Origin: a virus
Strand: one strand, 5' to 3'
Length of the DNA stretch: 53,737 bases
IMG/VR virus record: IMGVR_UViG_3300017745_000008
Location: 1-53,737 of that record
Both the position numbers and the translations under genes were made by a program. Below the pieces are notes generated by a model that searched no databases, was not told where the DNA came from, and worked only from the letters and a program-made list of their open reading frames with translations. This document shows positions 34,072 through 40,260 of this stretch, piece after piece (position 1 is the first letter of the stretch; each line of letters begins with the position of its first letter).

Positions 34072-34743
34072 CTAAGCCTTTAAAAGAGTCTTTACTTCGT
34101 CCCAATCTTTGTCAAACTGGGCAAGTCCTGAGTCGGTTAGTACGTGGTTGTACATCTTCTCAAACACTTCTGGAGGCATAGTAACAATATGAGCTCCGTT
34201 ATAGAAAGCCCTAGTTACTTTATATACATCTCTAATAGACGCTGCCAACACTTTAGTCCTAACTCCTTGTTGGCAATATACTCCTGAGATAGACCTGACA
34301 ACCTCAGCTCCTGCTACGGAGTTATCATCGCATCTACCAATAAAGGGAGATACGTACGTTGCTCCTGCTTTTGCAGAGAGTATAGCCTGAGCGGCACTGA
34401 AGATAAGAGTTACATTAACTCTAATCCCCTGCTCAGAAAGAACTTTACAGGCAAATAGCCCTTCTTTAGTACATGGGACTTTAATTGTAGTAACATCTCC
34501 AAATTTCTCAAAGAGTCTCTTGCCTTCTTCGATCATTTGAAAGCCTGATCCAACAACCTCCATGCTAATGTCCTGAATACCAATGTCTTTGATCTCTTGG
34601 TATACATCGTCAGGCTTACGCCCATTCTTCCACAGTAAATCCTTTACAATGAGAGTTGGGTTGGTCGTAACACCATCGATGAGTCCAGTGGCAAAGTGAT
34701 TACGGATGACCTCTGTCTCGGCGGTGTCTAGAAAGATTTTCAT
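34072..34743 (-). CDS. talC: Transaldolase TalC (fructose-6-phosphate aldolase type)
   Basis: 223 residues, the short TalC form common in cyanophages. It transfers dihydroxyacetone units between sugar phosphates in the non-oxidative pentose phosphate pathway. The Schiff-base lysine is in TTIKVPCT (Lys88). Other family marks: MKIFLDTAE at the start, GVTTNPTL, NVTLIFSAAQA, YVSPFIGR and AASIR. An upstream TATAAT at 34782-34787 has only a weak -35. It lies between tRNA-Val and tRNA-Gly. Confidence 0.95.
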   Translation of the reverse strand: MKIFLDTAETEVIRNHFATGLIDGVTTNPTLIVKDLLWKNGRKPDDVYQEIKDIGIQDISMEVVGSGFQMIEEGKRLFEKFGDVTTIKVPCTKEGLFACKVLSEQGIRVNVTLIFSAAQAILSAKAGATYVSPFIGRCDDNSVAGAEVVRSISGVYCQQGVRTKVLAASIRDVYKVTRAFYNGAHIVTMPPEVFEKMYNHVLTDSGLAQFDKDWDEVKTLLKA

Positions 34744-34956
34744 ATATATGGCTTAAAATGTTGGTTGGATGAAAGGATTACATTATACCTTCACTAAGAG
34801 GGAATCACTAATGCTAATAGGACTCTCAGACTTTCGGACGCCTTGGTATTGGCTTCTGACCGTAGTCAGCGGGCACCACCCCTGTCCTAATATACATTAC
34901 CCCGTGCCTCCACAAGGGTTATTCTGTCACATCCTATGGAACTGATCAAGTTCCAA
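34744..34956. other. 213-base segment between talC and tRNA-Gly without an assured gene
   Basis: It holds a minus-strand TATAAT near talC (34782-34787) and a small hairpin (CTGAC-CGTA-GTCAG, around 34856-34869). A plus-strand ORF of 58 codons (34769-34945) has no ribosome binding site I can see and runs against all neighbours. Base composition is more GC-rich than usual spacers here, so an RNA role is possible. Confidence 0.35.
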
Positions 34957-35028
34957 AGCGGGATATCGGACTCGAACCGACGACATTCAGCTTGGAAGGC
35001 TGACGTTCTACCACTGAACTAATCCCGC
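34957..35028 (-). tRNA. tRNA-Gly (UCC)
   Basis: 72 nt; acceptor GCGGGAT/ATCCCGC, D arm GTTC/GAAC, anticodon stem TCAGC/GCTGA around loop CTTCCAA (anticodon TCC), T arm GTCGG/CCGAT with TTCGAGT. All stems pair well. An extended -10 (TGGTATAAT, with TATAAT at 35039-35044) is just upstream. Confidence 0.96.
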
Positions 35029-35039
35029 GATAGTACACA

Positions 35040-35642
35040 TTATACCATGTACTTCAACTTATTTACGTAGTCGTAGGCGTAAACCTCGCGGTTGCCTTTG
35101 ATACCCCATCCCAACCAATAGTAGGCGGGGATCATGTAATGAGTTACAGTTTGACCTCCACCCTCAAACCTAGGAAGAACGCGTTGAAAGATTGGTTCAT
35201 TAATCATCCATCGAGTCTGACCTTCTAATGACGAAGGATCACATTGAAACTTGGCACAGAAATTACCGAGCCCCTTGTACCTTCCAATAGAAGTCCATTG
35301 GATCAAACCGTACCCACCAACTTTACATTCTGTATATGAAACTCTAGCTCCACCTTCACAGATATCAGGGATAAATTTGCTCTCTTGCTTGATGTTACCC
35401 ATCAAAGTAGCAAGAGCGTTGCGGTCATAAATTTTTGTGCTTTCTTGTAATTTCTTGAGTACGTATTGCTCCTCTTTGGTGCAGTCTGGACATTTCCAGG
35501 TGGCTGCCACTTCTACTTCTGGCTTTGCTTCAACAGTCACCACGGCTTCAAGGGAAGGGGGTGGCGGAGCTATGAAAGGGAGTGCAGCAGCTCCTGCAAT
35601 GGAAGCTAAAACTACAAGCTGACTAATCATTTTAATTCTCAT
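35040..35642 (-). CDS. Secreted or anchored phage lysozyme-like endolysin
   Basis: 200 residues from ATG (MRIKMISQLVVLASIAGAA); a TTG three codons earlier is less likely. N-terminal hydrophobic signal/anchor (about residues 5-25), a Pro-rich linker (APPPPSLEAV), a Cys pair (CPDC), then a catalytic domain with ATLMGNIKQESKF (catalytic Glu in the 'N..QES' frame), GGYGLIQWTS and FDxx-like RWMINEP. This layout fits the Phage_lysozyme2 (tail-lysozyme type) group, which cleaves peptidoglycan. Placement among tRNA genes and not with virion genes argues for a lysis role. Confidence 0.8.
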   Translation of the reverse strand: MRIKMISQLVVLASIAGAAALPFIAPPPPSLEAVVTVEAKPEVEVAATWKCPDCTKEEQYVLKKLQESTKIYDRNALATLMGNIKQESKFIPDICEGGARVSYTECKVGGYGLIQWTSIGRYKGLGNFCAKFQCDPSSLEGQTRWMINEPIFQRVLPRFEGGGQTVTHYMIPAYYWLGWGIKGNREVYAYDYVNKLKYMV

Positions 35643-35652
35643 AACAAACAAA

Positions 35653-35735
35653 TGCGCAAGAAAGGACTTGAACCTTCACGCCGCTAGGGCACAGGTACCT
35701 AAAACCTGGGCGTCTACCAATTCCGCCACTTGCGC
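35653..35735 (-). tRNA. tRNA-Leu (UAG)
   Basis: 83 nt, with the long variable arm of leucine tRNAs. Acceptor GCGCAAG/CTTGCGC, anticodon stem CAGGT/ACCTG with loop TTTAGGT-type reading TAG, T loop TTCAAGT. Immediately downstream of a perfect promoter. Confidence 0.95.
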
Positions 35736-35746
35736 ATTACTAGACA

Positions 35747-35775
35747 ATTATACCAGAAAAGGCCTAGGCTGTCAA
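35747..35775 (-). promoter_or_regulatory. Perfect sigma-70 promoter upstream of tRNA-Leu(UAG)
   Basis: Minus strand TTGACA (35770-35775), 17 bases, TATAAT (35747-35752), with an added TGG before the -10 (extended -10). The TAG stop of the upstream membrane-protein gene directly precedes the -35. Confidence 0.9.
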
Positions 35776-36024
35776 CTAGAAGGGGAGAGCTGGACCTGTA
35801 CTAGAAGGAACTGTAGGAATCTCTGGCATTTCTGGGATCTCTACAACAGAGTTAATAATGCTTGGGAGCGCTTTTGTAATTTCTGCGGTAATTGTAGTTT
35901 TTGCGTTATCTACAACTTCTGTGATGATCTTGTCTTTGTTGAGGTAAAGATACGCCCCGCCGCCAACAAGACTAGCAGATACAGCAAAAGACGAAATGGC
36001 CATTAGGTTAAATAAACCTTGCAT
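35776..36024 (-). CDS. Small membrane protein
   Basis: 82 residues. One membrane helix near the N-terminus (about 5-28, FNLMAISSFAVSASLVGGGAYLYL), an amphipathic helix (DKIITEVVDNAKTTITAEITKAL) and a Pro-rich end (PEMPEIPTVPSSTGPALPF). I recall similar proteins of unknown role in other cyanophages. It ends just before the tRNA-Leu promoter. Confidence 0.65.
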   Translation of the reverse strand: MQGLFNLMAISSFAVSASLVGGGAYLYLNKDKIITEVVDNAKTTITAEITKALPSIINSVVEIPEMPEIPTVPSSTGPALPF

Positions 36025-36049
36025 AATATTTTCTAGATTGCAAAAAACT

Positions 36050-36262
36050 TTAATCTAATAAAGAACTTTCTTGTCTTTTCTGTTTGAAATATATTTTATA
36101 GTAACGTTTTTTAATCTCTTCTAGGGTTTTTGTATCTTCTTCAAAGCCCATATACTTTAGCAACTGATAAGATCCTTCAAGTTCGCTGATCAGTCGTAGT
36201 ATATTAGCAGGTTCTCTTTTAAGCCCTCCTGGCTGGTACTCTAATGTATCGTAATTGCCCAT
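36050..36262 (-). CDS. Unknown 70-residue helical protein
   Basis: Starts MGNYDTLEYQPGGLKREP; remainder is a helix-rich charged domain (ILRLISELEGSYQLLKYMGF, LEEIKKRYYKIYFKQKRQE). No motif. Part of the dense leftward run of small genes. Confidence 0.6.
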   Translation of the reverse strand: MGNYDTLEYQPGGLKREPANILRLISELEGSYQLLKYMGFEEDTKTLEEIKKRYYKIYFKQKRQESSLLD

Positions 36263-36273
36263 AAGTTTGCACC

Positions 36274-36546
36274 CTATTCTAGGTCTACAGATGGAGGGCG
36301 ATTGCCTAGCATTAGCTCGTATAGATTTTGTGCCTTATTTAAAAATTTTTTATGGTAATCAATACAAATTTGAACTTCAGATAGTATCTCTTCATAGACC
36401 TGGCGAGAAGTGGTTGCTTCATCTGAAAGATAATCAAATATTGAATCGCCCATCCTGTCTTTACGTTGCTTGCAATAAGCATCGGGAAGTACCCACTCTT
36501 CGCTGTTTGAATTCTTCATACCAACATTTAAGTTTCTTTGTTCCAT
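36274..36546 (-). CDS. Unknown 90-residue protein
   Basis: Contains EEWVLPDAYCKQRKDRMGDSI then a helical part (VYEEILSEVQICIDYHKKFL) and an acidic end. Soluble, no recognised motif. The start overlaps the end of a 43-residue membrane peptide gene by 19 bases. Confidence 0.6.
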   Translation of the reverse strand: MEQRNLNVGMKNSNSEEWVLPDAYCKQRKDRMGDSIFDYLSDEATTSRQVYEEILSEVQICIDYHKKFLNKAQNLYELMLGNRPPSVDLE

Positions 36547-36659
36547 TCTACCATGGTTTTAGGCATAAACATCTTTTCTTTATAAAGAATTCCAGCGGTT
36601 ACTAGAAAAGAACCAACTAACAATAAAATTAAAAAGTCCCTTGTAGTTTCATTGCTCAT
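36528..36659 (-). CDS. 43-residue single-pass membrane peptide
   Basis: Short polar start (MSNETTRD), one helix (FLILLLVGSFLVTAGILY) and a basic/polar tail (KEKMFMPKTMVEWNKET). The ATG overlaps the end of the glutaredoxin-like gene by 11 bases and its stop lies within the next gene. Type and size match the other tiny membrane peptides of this phage. Confidence 0.6.
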   Translation of the reverse strand: MSNETTRDFLILLLVGSFLVTAGILYKEKMFMPKTMVEWNKET

Positions 36660-36897
36660 TAAGCATTCCTCTGCTCGACATGTATTTTAGGGTTTCGTTC
36701 ATGCTACCAATATGCTTATACCCAATAGAAACTTGAGGATAGGTTGCTTCTTCTCCGAACTCAGAGTAAAAAGCTTTGCTATCAAAATCTTGATCTAGAG
36801 AGTACTCGTGTAAATCTTCACCTAGATTTTCAAGCAAAAATTTCATTCGCTCGCATTCTTGGCTTCCGTTAGAATAAATTACTGCTACTTCAGTCAC
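36649..36897 (-). CDS. Glutaredoxin-like protein lacking the nucleophilic Cys
   Basis: 82 residues with the thioredoxin/glutaredoxin fold pattern: VAVIYSNGSQECERMKFLLE, EYSLDQDF, the cis-proline loop TYPQVSIG, and HIGSMNETLKYM. In the place of the usual CxxC is Ser12-Gln-Glu-Cys15: the N-terminal reactive Cys is Ser, the second Cys remains. So it may bind glutathione or a metal cluster or act as a partner protein and not as a normal dithiol reductase. Overlaps the upstream gene by eight bases. Confidence 0.8.
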   Translation of the reverse strand: MTEVAVIYSNGSQECERMKFLLENLGEDLHEYSLDQDFDSKAFYSEFGEEATYPQVSIGYKHIGSMNETLKYMSSRGMLNEQ

Positions 36898-37216
36898 GCC
36901 AGTTACATCCTGTTAGTTGAGTTAGTTTGTTTCTAAGTTGTTTTTTAACACCCTTGTAGTAGTCTATAGAAGACTGATCTAACGCTTTACCCATATATTG
37001 CTCAAGCCCATAAGCAAGTTCGTCTAACTCTTGAATAGAGGCCTTAGACTTTATAAGAGCTAGTCTAGAGCACAAATTAATTTGTTTTTCATTGATTTTT
37101 AAAAGCATTTGATTATACTTTACAAGCGACGCCTTATCTTTTTTAGAATTTAAAATTTGAGCCTCGTATATAAGATCATTGATTTCTTGTCTTGACTTTC
37201 CCAGTTCATCACTCAT
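36890..37216 (-). CDS. Coiled-coil protein of unknown function
   Basis: 108 residues from MSDELGKSRQEINDL, whose ATG is one base after the preceding stop; an earlier Met (MTGDNETK) is possible with overlap. Long helices (INDLIYEAQILNSKKDKASL, IQELDELAYGLEQYMGKAL) and a final CNWRD. Likely a small helical bundle. Unknown. Confidence 0.6.
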   Translation of the reverse strand: MSDELGKSRQEINDLIYEAQILNSKKDKASLVKYNQMLLKINEKQINLCSRLALIKSKASIQELDELAYGLEQYMGKALDQSSIDYYKGVKKQLRNKLTQLTGCNWRD

Positions 37217-37217
37217 T

Positions 37218-37532
37218 TTAGTCTCGTTGTCTCCAGTCATCAGGTTTATCTTGGTGAAACCAACTCTTAATATCGTCGGCATCAATGAATCCCTTCTTAT
37301 GGTTGGACGGGTCGGGATCGCCAAGTCCCATCCTATTCAGAAAATCGTCTGTGCTACCTTCTTCAATCTGTTGCGAATGCTGACGTCGTGCCATCTTTAA
37401 CATCTCGTTAGCAGTAGTGTTTGCCTTTGCGAGTTTCTGTGCCCAGACCATATCATCTAGTTTTACCTCTTCACCATTAGCAATACATTTACAGATAAAC
37501 TCCAGTTTTAGTCGGTATTGTGTAGACAGCAT
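37218..37532 (-). CDS. Conserved cyanophage hypothetical protein
   Basis: 104 residues: helical N-terminus with EEVKLDDMVWAQKLAKANTT and LKMARRQ, then STDDFLNRMGLGDPDP. I associate this pattern with hypothetical proteins of T4-like cyanophages. No reaction known. Confidence 0.65.
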   Translation of the reverse strand: MLSTQYRLKLEFICKCIANGEEVKLDDMVWAQKLAKANTTANEMLKMARRQHSQQIEEGSTDDFLNRMGLGDPDPSNHKKGFIDADDIKSWFHQDKPDDWRQRD

Positions 37533-37557
37533 ATTTTTTAATACTCTAATGTTTACT

Positions 37558-37746
37558 TTAATCTAGAAGTCTACTTTGTTGATCTTTCAATACATCACCA
37601 CAGAGGTCTTTAGAAAGCTTGTCTCTAAGGCTATTAATTTTTTGATCTGTGAATTCTTTAAATTGACCTCGCTTTTCTACTTTTTTATAGTAGTGAAGAG
37701 CATTAAGTATAATTGTAAAGTCCTCTATAGAAATGTCTATATTCAT
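37558..37746 (-). CDS. Unknown 62-residue protein
   Basis: Small helical protein (MNIDISIEDFTIILNALHYY then LRDKLSKDLCGDVLKDQQ). The ATG overlaps the previous stop (TAATG). No family recognised. Confidence 0.6.
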   Translation of the reverse strand: MNIDISIEDFTIILNALHYYKKVEKRGQFKEFTDQKINSLRDKLSKDLCGDVLKDQQSRLLD

Positions 37747-37910
37747 TAGATTTTTGAAATTACTTCTTGCTGTTTCATATAGAGTTTTATGTAAGTTTTA
37801 GCAAGATTCTTAAGAGCTTCTTTGTCGTCGATCAAGTCAATAGCTCTTGCAAGCTTCTCGTAAGAAAACTGTCTTGTTGTTGTACGTAACTCTACTTCTT
37901 CAGGTTTCAT
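37746..37910 (-). CDS. Conserved cyanophage small protein
   Basis: 54 residues: KPEEVELRTTTRQFSYEKLARAI, then LAKTYIKLYMKQQEV. I recall this pattern as a conserved hypothetical of marine cyanophages. Overlaps the upstream gene by four bases (ATGA) and the downstream start by one (TAATG). Function unknown. Confidence 0.7.
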   Translation of the reverse strand: MKPEEVELRTTTRQFSYEKLARAIDLIDDKEALKNLAKTYIKLYMKQQEVISKI

Positions 37911-38353
37911 GGTGACTTCTCAGAATTGTTTTCAACCCACCTTTTAAGAGATAGATACCTGGTTTCCCAAATTTTCTCTTGGCTTGTAGGCTTGCCTAAA
38001 CCATCAACTACTAGCATACCAGCAAAAAACGTAATCTCTAGAGAGGGAAGCGGAGCATAGTGGGTGTCCCATTTTGCAGGGCACACATTAATTGTTTTGG
38101 TTAAGTTGCATGGAGAGACCGTGCCGTGAGTGCCATTAGGTACTATTTTAAAAATGTCCCATTGCGATTCTGACTCCTCAAGAGATTTCATCTCCCAAGC
38201 TTGGGTTCCAGAGTACTCTACTTTAAATAACTGGCCATTTGGGTCTATCCAGTAAAACTCCAAAAGGTTATCTAAGTCCTTTGTTTGCAAGTCTTTGTTG
38301 TAAAACCCGGGACCTAGGTCATATGAAGTTCTTATGGTGTCAAACATTCCCAT
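37907..38353 (-). CDS. Conserved hypothetical protein (MGMFDTI family)
   Basis: 148 residues from ATG (MGMFDTIRTSYDLGPGF); a TTG three codons earlier would also read. Beta-rich with EFYWIDPNGQLFKVEYSG, and VVDGLGKP near the end. The MGMFDTI start and 'YWIDPNGQL' string are shared by hypothetical proteins in other cyanophages to my knowledge. Unknown role. Confidence 0.7.
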   Translation of the reverse strand: MGMFDTIRTSYDLGPGFYNKDLQTKDLDNLLEFYWIDPNGQLFKVEYSGTQAWEMKSLEESESQWDIFKIVPNGTHGTVSPCNLTKTINVCPAKWDTHYAPLPSLEITFFAGMLVVDGLGKPTSQEKIWETRYLSLKRWVENNSEKSP

Positions 38354-38392
38354 GGTTCTCAAGAGGTACGTTATTCCAGTGCCTTATTGCAT

Positions 38393-39073
38393 TTATCTAA
38401 TAAACCCTTCATCTATCAAATATTTTTTGGTAAGGGGTGTTGGGGGATAAATGTCCCACATTGCCCCCGTCGAACAAGCGTTAAGAGCATCCACCGTCAT
38501 CCCTTTGGTTTTACCCGCCCAAGTTGCCTCTGCTTCCCATATAACTGCAGAAGGAGGATAAGTGCGCTCGACCATCTCTCTCCAGAAAGTAGGCACTTCG
38601 TCTTCAGGCTTGATTAGTGCAATAAACGAGTTATCAATTGTTCCGGCCATGCAGTCTTGCGCCGCGTGCCAGCCTTCATGACGCATTACAGAAAGAAGCA
38701 CGTTGGGCAAGTCCATATAGTCTCTATTCAGATAAAACTTATTAGAAACAGTGTGGTATACTCCACGATGCCTCACTGGGAAATATTTTTCTGGAGCGAG
38801 GTACACTCCTACGCCTGCAATTTTAAATGCTTCAAGTAACTCGGTTATTTCTTCAATTTGGTCTGATGAAGCATTAGTGCTATCCCAGGCTGCAGGATAT
38901 AGCTCTATGAGTTGAGACCAGTGGTGAAGTTGCTCTACGTTATCTGTACATTCTTCGAGAAGCATGCATCCTAAAGAGTCCATAGTTTTGTACCCTTTAA
39001 TTGCTGCTTCCTTCGCCAAAACTATAGAAGGAAGAATTGTAAATACGCTGAGTGCTAGAAGAAGTTTTTTCAT
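38393..39073 (-). CDS. Exported zinc-metalloprotease-like protein
   Basis: 226 residues from MKKLLLALSVFTILPSIVLAKEA, a clear signal peptide (basic n-region, hydrophobic core, cleavage near Ala19). The mature part has HEGWH (His132-Glu133-His136), an HExxH zinc motif, within LLSVMRHEGWHAAQDC. A downstream acidic helix (VIWEAEATWAG, Glu180/Glu182) could supply the third ligand in gluzincin manner. Five or so cysteines suit an exported protein. Probably acts in the periplasm or at the envelope; substrate unknown. Confidence 0.7.
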   Translation of the reverse strand: MKKLLLALSVFTILPSIVLAKEAAIKGYKTMDSLGCMLLEECTDNVEQLHHWSQLIELYPAAWDSTNASSDQIEEITELLEAFKIAGVGVYLAPEKYFPVRHRGVYHTVSNKFYLNRDYMDLPNVLLSVMRHEGWHAAQDCMAGTIDNSFIALIKPEDEVPTFWREMVERTYPPSAVIWEAEATWAGKTKGMTVDALNACSTGAMWDIYPPTPLTKKYLIDEGFIR

Positions 39074-39088
39074 AATTTTATTATAAAA

Positions 39089-39173
39089 TGCGAGTAGGGA
39101 GACTTGAACTCCCACGGGATTTACTCCCAACAGATTTTAAGTCTGGTGCGTCTACCGATTCCGCCATACTCGC
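39089..39173 (-). tRNA. tRNA-Leu (UAA)
   Basis: 85 nt with a long variable arm. Acceptor GCGAGTA/TACTCGC, anticodon stem CAGAC/ATCTG-type with loop CTTAAAA (anticodon TAA), T loop TTCAAGT. Confidence 0.94.
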
Positions 39174-39178
39174 AAAAG

Positions 39179-39349
39179 TTAAATAATTGGATTACCTAAT
39201 TTGTCGTGAGTAGGGACTTGAATAAAACAATGCTTATTAAAGATGGCCCTCATTTCTTCGTCGGTTAGATTGCAATTACGAGCAGCTCTAGGTAAGTTCC
39301 ATTTTGCTTTAAAAAGCATGTCAAGTGACTCTTTTACTTTAGGCTCCAT
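39179..39349 (-). CDS. Small conserved protein between tRNA genes
   Basis: 56 residues: MEPKVKESLDMLFKAKWNLP, AARNCNLTDEEMRAIFNKHC, and an end in NPII. The centre looks like a short helix-turn-helix (AARNCNLTDEEMRAIF), so DNA binding is thinkable but not shown. Confidence 0.6.
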   Translation of the reverse strand: MEPKVKESLDMLFKAKWNLPRAARNCNLTDEEMRAIFNKHCFIQVPTHDKLGNPII

Positions 39350-39364
39350 AGTTAAAATTTTAGG

Positions 39365-39437
39365 TGCTCCTTGCGTGGATCGAACACGCCTTAGGCGAAT
39401 TATGAGTTCGCTGCATTCACCAGATTGCTAAAGGAGC
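39365..39437 (-). tRNA. tRNA with CAU anticodon (Met, or Ile if modified)
   Basis: 73 nt: acceptor GCTCCTT/AAGGAGC, D stem GCA/TGC, anticodon stem GCGAA/TTCGC with loop CTCATAA, T arm GCGTG/CACGC with TTCGATC. A G1-C72 pair excludes a bacterial initiator (which has an unpaired 1-72). Elongator Met and lysidine-modified Ile cannot be told apart here. Confidence 0.93.
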
Positions 39438-39481
39438 ATATTTTTAACGAGTCAGAGAAATGGTACTTACACTTAAAAGAC

Positions 39482-39985
39482 TCACTCGTCTCCTTCTTCC
39501 TCACCACCAACAGGGACTAGGCGAATTGATTTTTTCCCGAGCTTGATGATGAATTCGTCACCAACTTGGAGATCGAGCATGGCTGTATATGCCTTGCCAA
39601 CCAGAAGATTGCCGTTGCCCTGAACTGTTGTTCTATAAGAAAGCTTGCGGCCGGTTCCAATGTCGCCGAGATAAATGCCCTTGGCATTTAGAAGAGCTTC
39701 ATAAAAGCCTGTGAAATCCACTCGGATGCTTCCGTCTTTCTTTCGGGAGACGTAGCCGCATGCTGTAGCAAGGTCAGTTTTGGATATGTCGCCAAGGTCT
39801 TTGACCTTTGTGATCAGCTCGGATCCGGTAAGTTTTCTACAACTGAGTTGGTTCTTCTGGTGGATCATCAAACGGTGGTCTCCTTGGTAATCTATCGCAG
39901 GGTCCCAATGGTCCGGCCGTTCATAGCCTGAGTCTAAATTCTTCCCCCAGGATGTAATTGATTTAAGCAGAGATTTGAAGTTCAT
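39482..39985 (-). CDS. Cyanobacterial-type AbrB transcriptional regulator
   Basis: 167 residues from MNFKSLLKSI; a longer reading would run through tRNA-like sequence. The middle has LTGSELITKVKDLGDISKTD, ATACGYVSRKKDGS and FTGFYEALLNAKGI, and the C-terminal swapped-hairpin part has LSYRTTVQGNGNLLVGKAY and LQVGDEFIIKLGKKSIRLVPVG. This is the arrangement of cyAbrB proteins, global regulators of carbon/nitrogen genes in cyanobacteria; the closeness suggests acquisition from a host. An N-terminal stretch of about 45 residues is extra. It could compete with or imitate the host regulator. Confidence 0.88.
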   Translation of the reverse strand: MNFKSLLKSITSWGKNLDSGYERPDHWDPAIDYQGDHRLMIHQKNQLSCRKLTGSELITKVKDLGDISKTDLATACGYVSRKKDGSIRVDFTGFYEALLNAKGIYLGDIGTGRKLSYRTTVQGNGNLLVGKAYTAMLDLQVGDEFIIKLGKKSIRLVPVGGEEEGDE

Positions 39986-40021
39986 ACTTTTTTTTTTACT
40001 TATCAGAGATAAAATCTTGAT

Positions 40022-40088
40022 AGAAGATTTGCACCTTCTACAATTTAGCAAACTGTTGCTTTCGACCACCATCCTAACAGGTGCTTCT
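40022..40088 (-). pseudogene. tRNA-Ser(GCU)-like remnant
   Basis: On the minus strand a D-arm/anticodon-arm string (GGTCGAAAGCAACAGTTTGC) is typical of tRNA-Ser with anticodon GCU in loop TTGCTAA. No normal T arm or long variable arm follows. The ends can pair (AGAAGCACC with GGTGC-AAAT-CTTCT), giving an armless tRNA-like shape. Probably a decayed or shortened tRNA, not a working one. Confidence 0.4.
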
Positions 40089-40095
40089 CTAGTAC

Positions 40096-40260
40096 TTATC
40101 TTGTGTAGAAGTCGCCAGGTAGTTGGTCGATGGGCATAATCAAACAACGAGTGGGGCCGTTGGTGATTGTGAAAGTCTCGCCATTTTCTACTCTCTCAAA
40201 GAGAGCATCGAAGTTGGCTTCAAACTCTTCTACAGTAAATTCTTTTTTAGTTAGTTCCAT
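40096..40260 (-). CDS. Phd/YefM antitoxin-like small protein
   Basis: 54 residues: MELTKKEFTVEEFEANFDAL, FERVENGETFTITNGP, then a short end. The 'F....F.ANFDALFERVENGETF.ITNG' arrangement resembles the DNA-binding N-terminal domain of Phd/YefM antitoxins, without the toxin-binding C-terminus. No toxin gene is adjacent. The promoter just upstream has a TATAAT -10. It may be a stand-alone repressor or a decoy antitoxin that keeps host toxins quiet. Confidence 0.65.
   Translation of the reverse strand: MELTKKEFTVEEFEANFDALFERVENGETFTITNGPTRCLIMPIDQLPGDFYTR

Noticed and set aside
34769-34945. 58-codon plus-strand ORF between talC and tRNA-Gly
   Set aside because: Opposite to all neighbours, no Shine-Dalgarno, Cys/His/Pro-rich composition without a fold pattern. 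Kept only as a note on the intergenic segment.
39365-39437. CAU tRNA as initiator tRNA
   Set aside because: It has a paired G1-C72 and lacks the GC run typical of the initiator anticodon stem.
39986-40147. N-terminal extension of AbrB by 54 residues
   Set aside because: It runs through the tRNA-Ser-like sequence and the Phd-like gene's end; the string is basic and Cys-rich, unlike AbrB.
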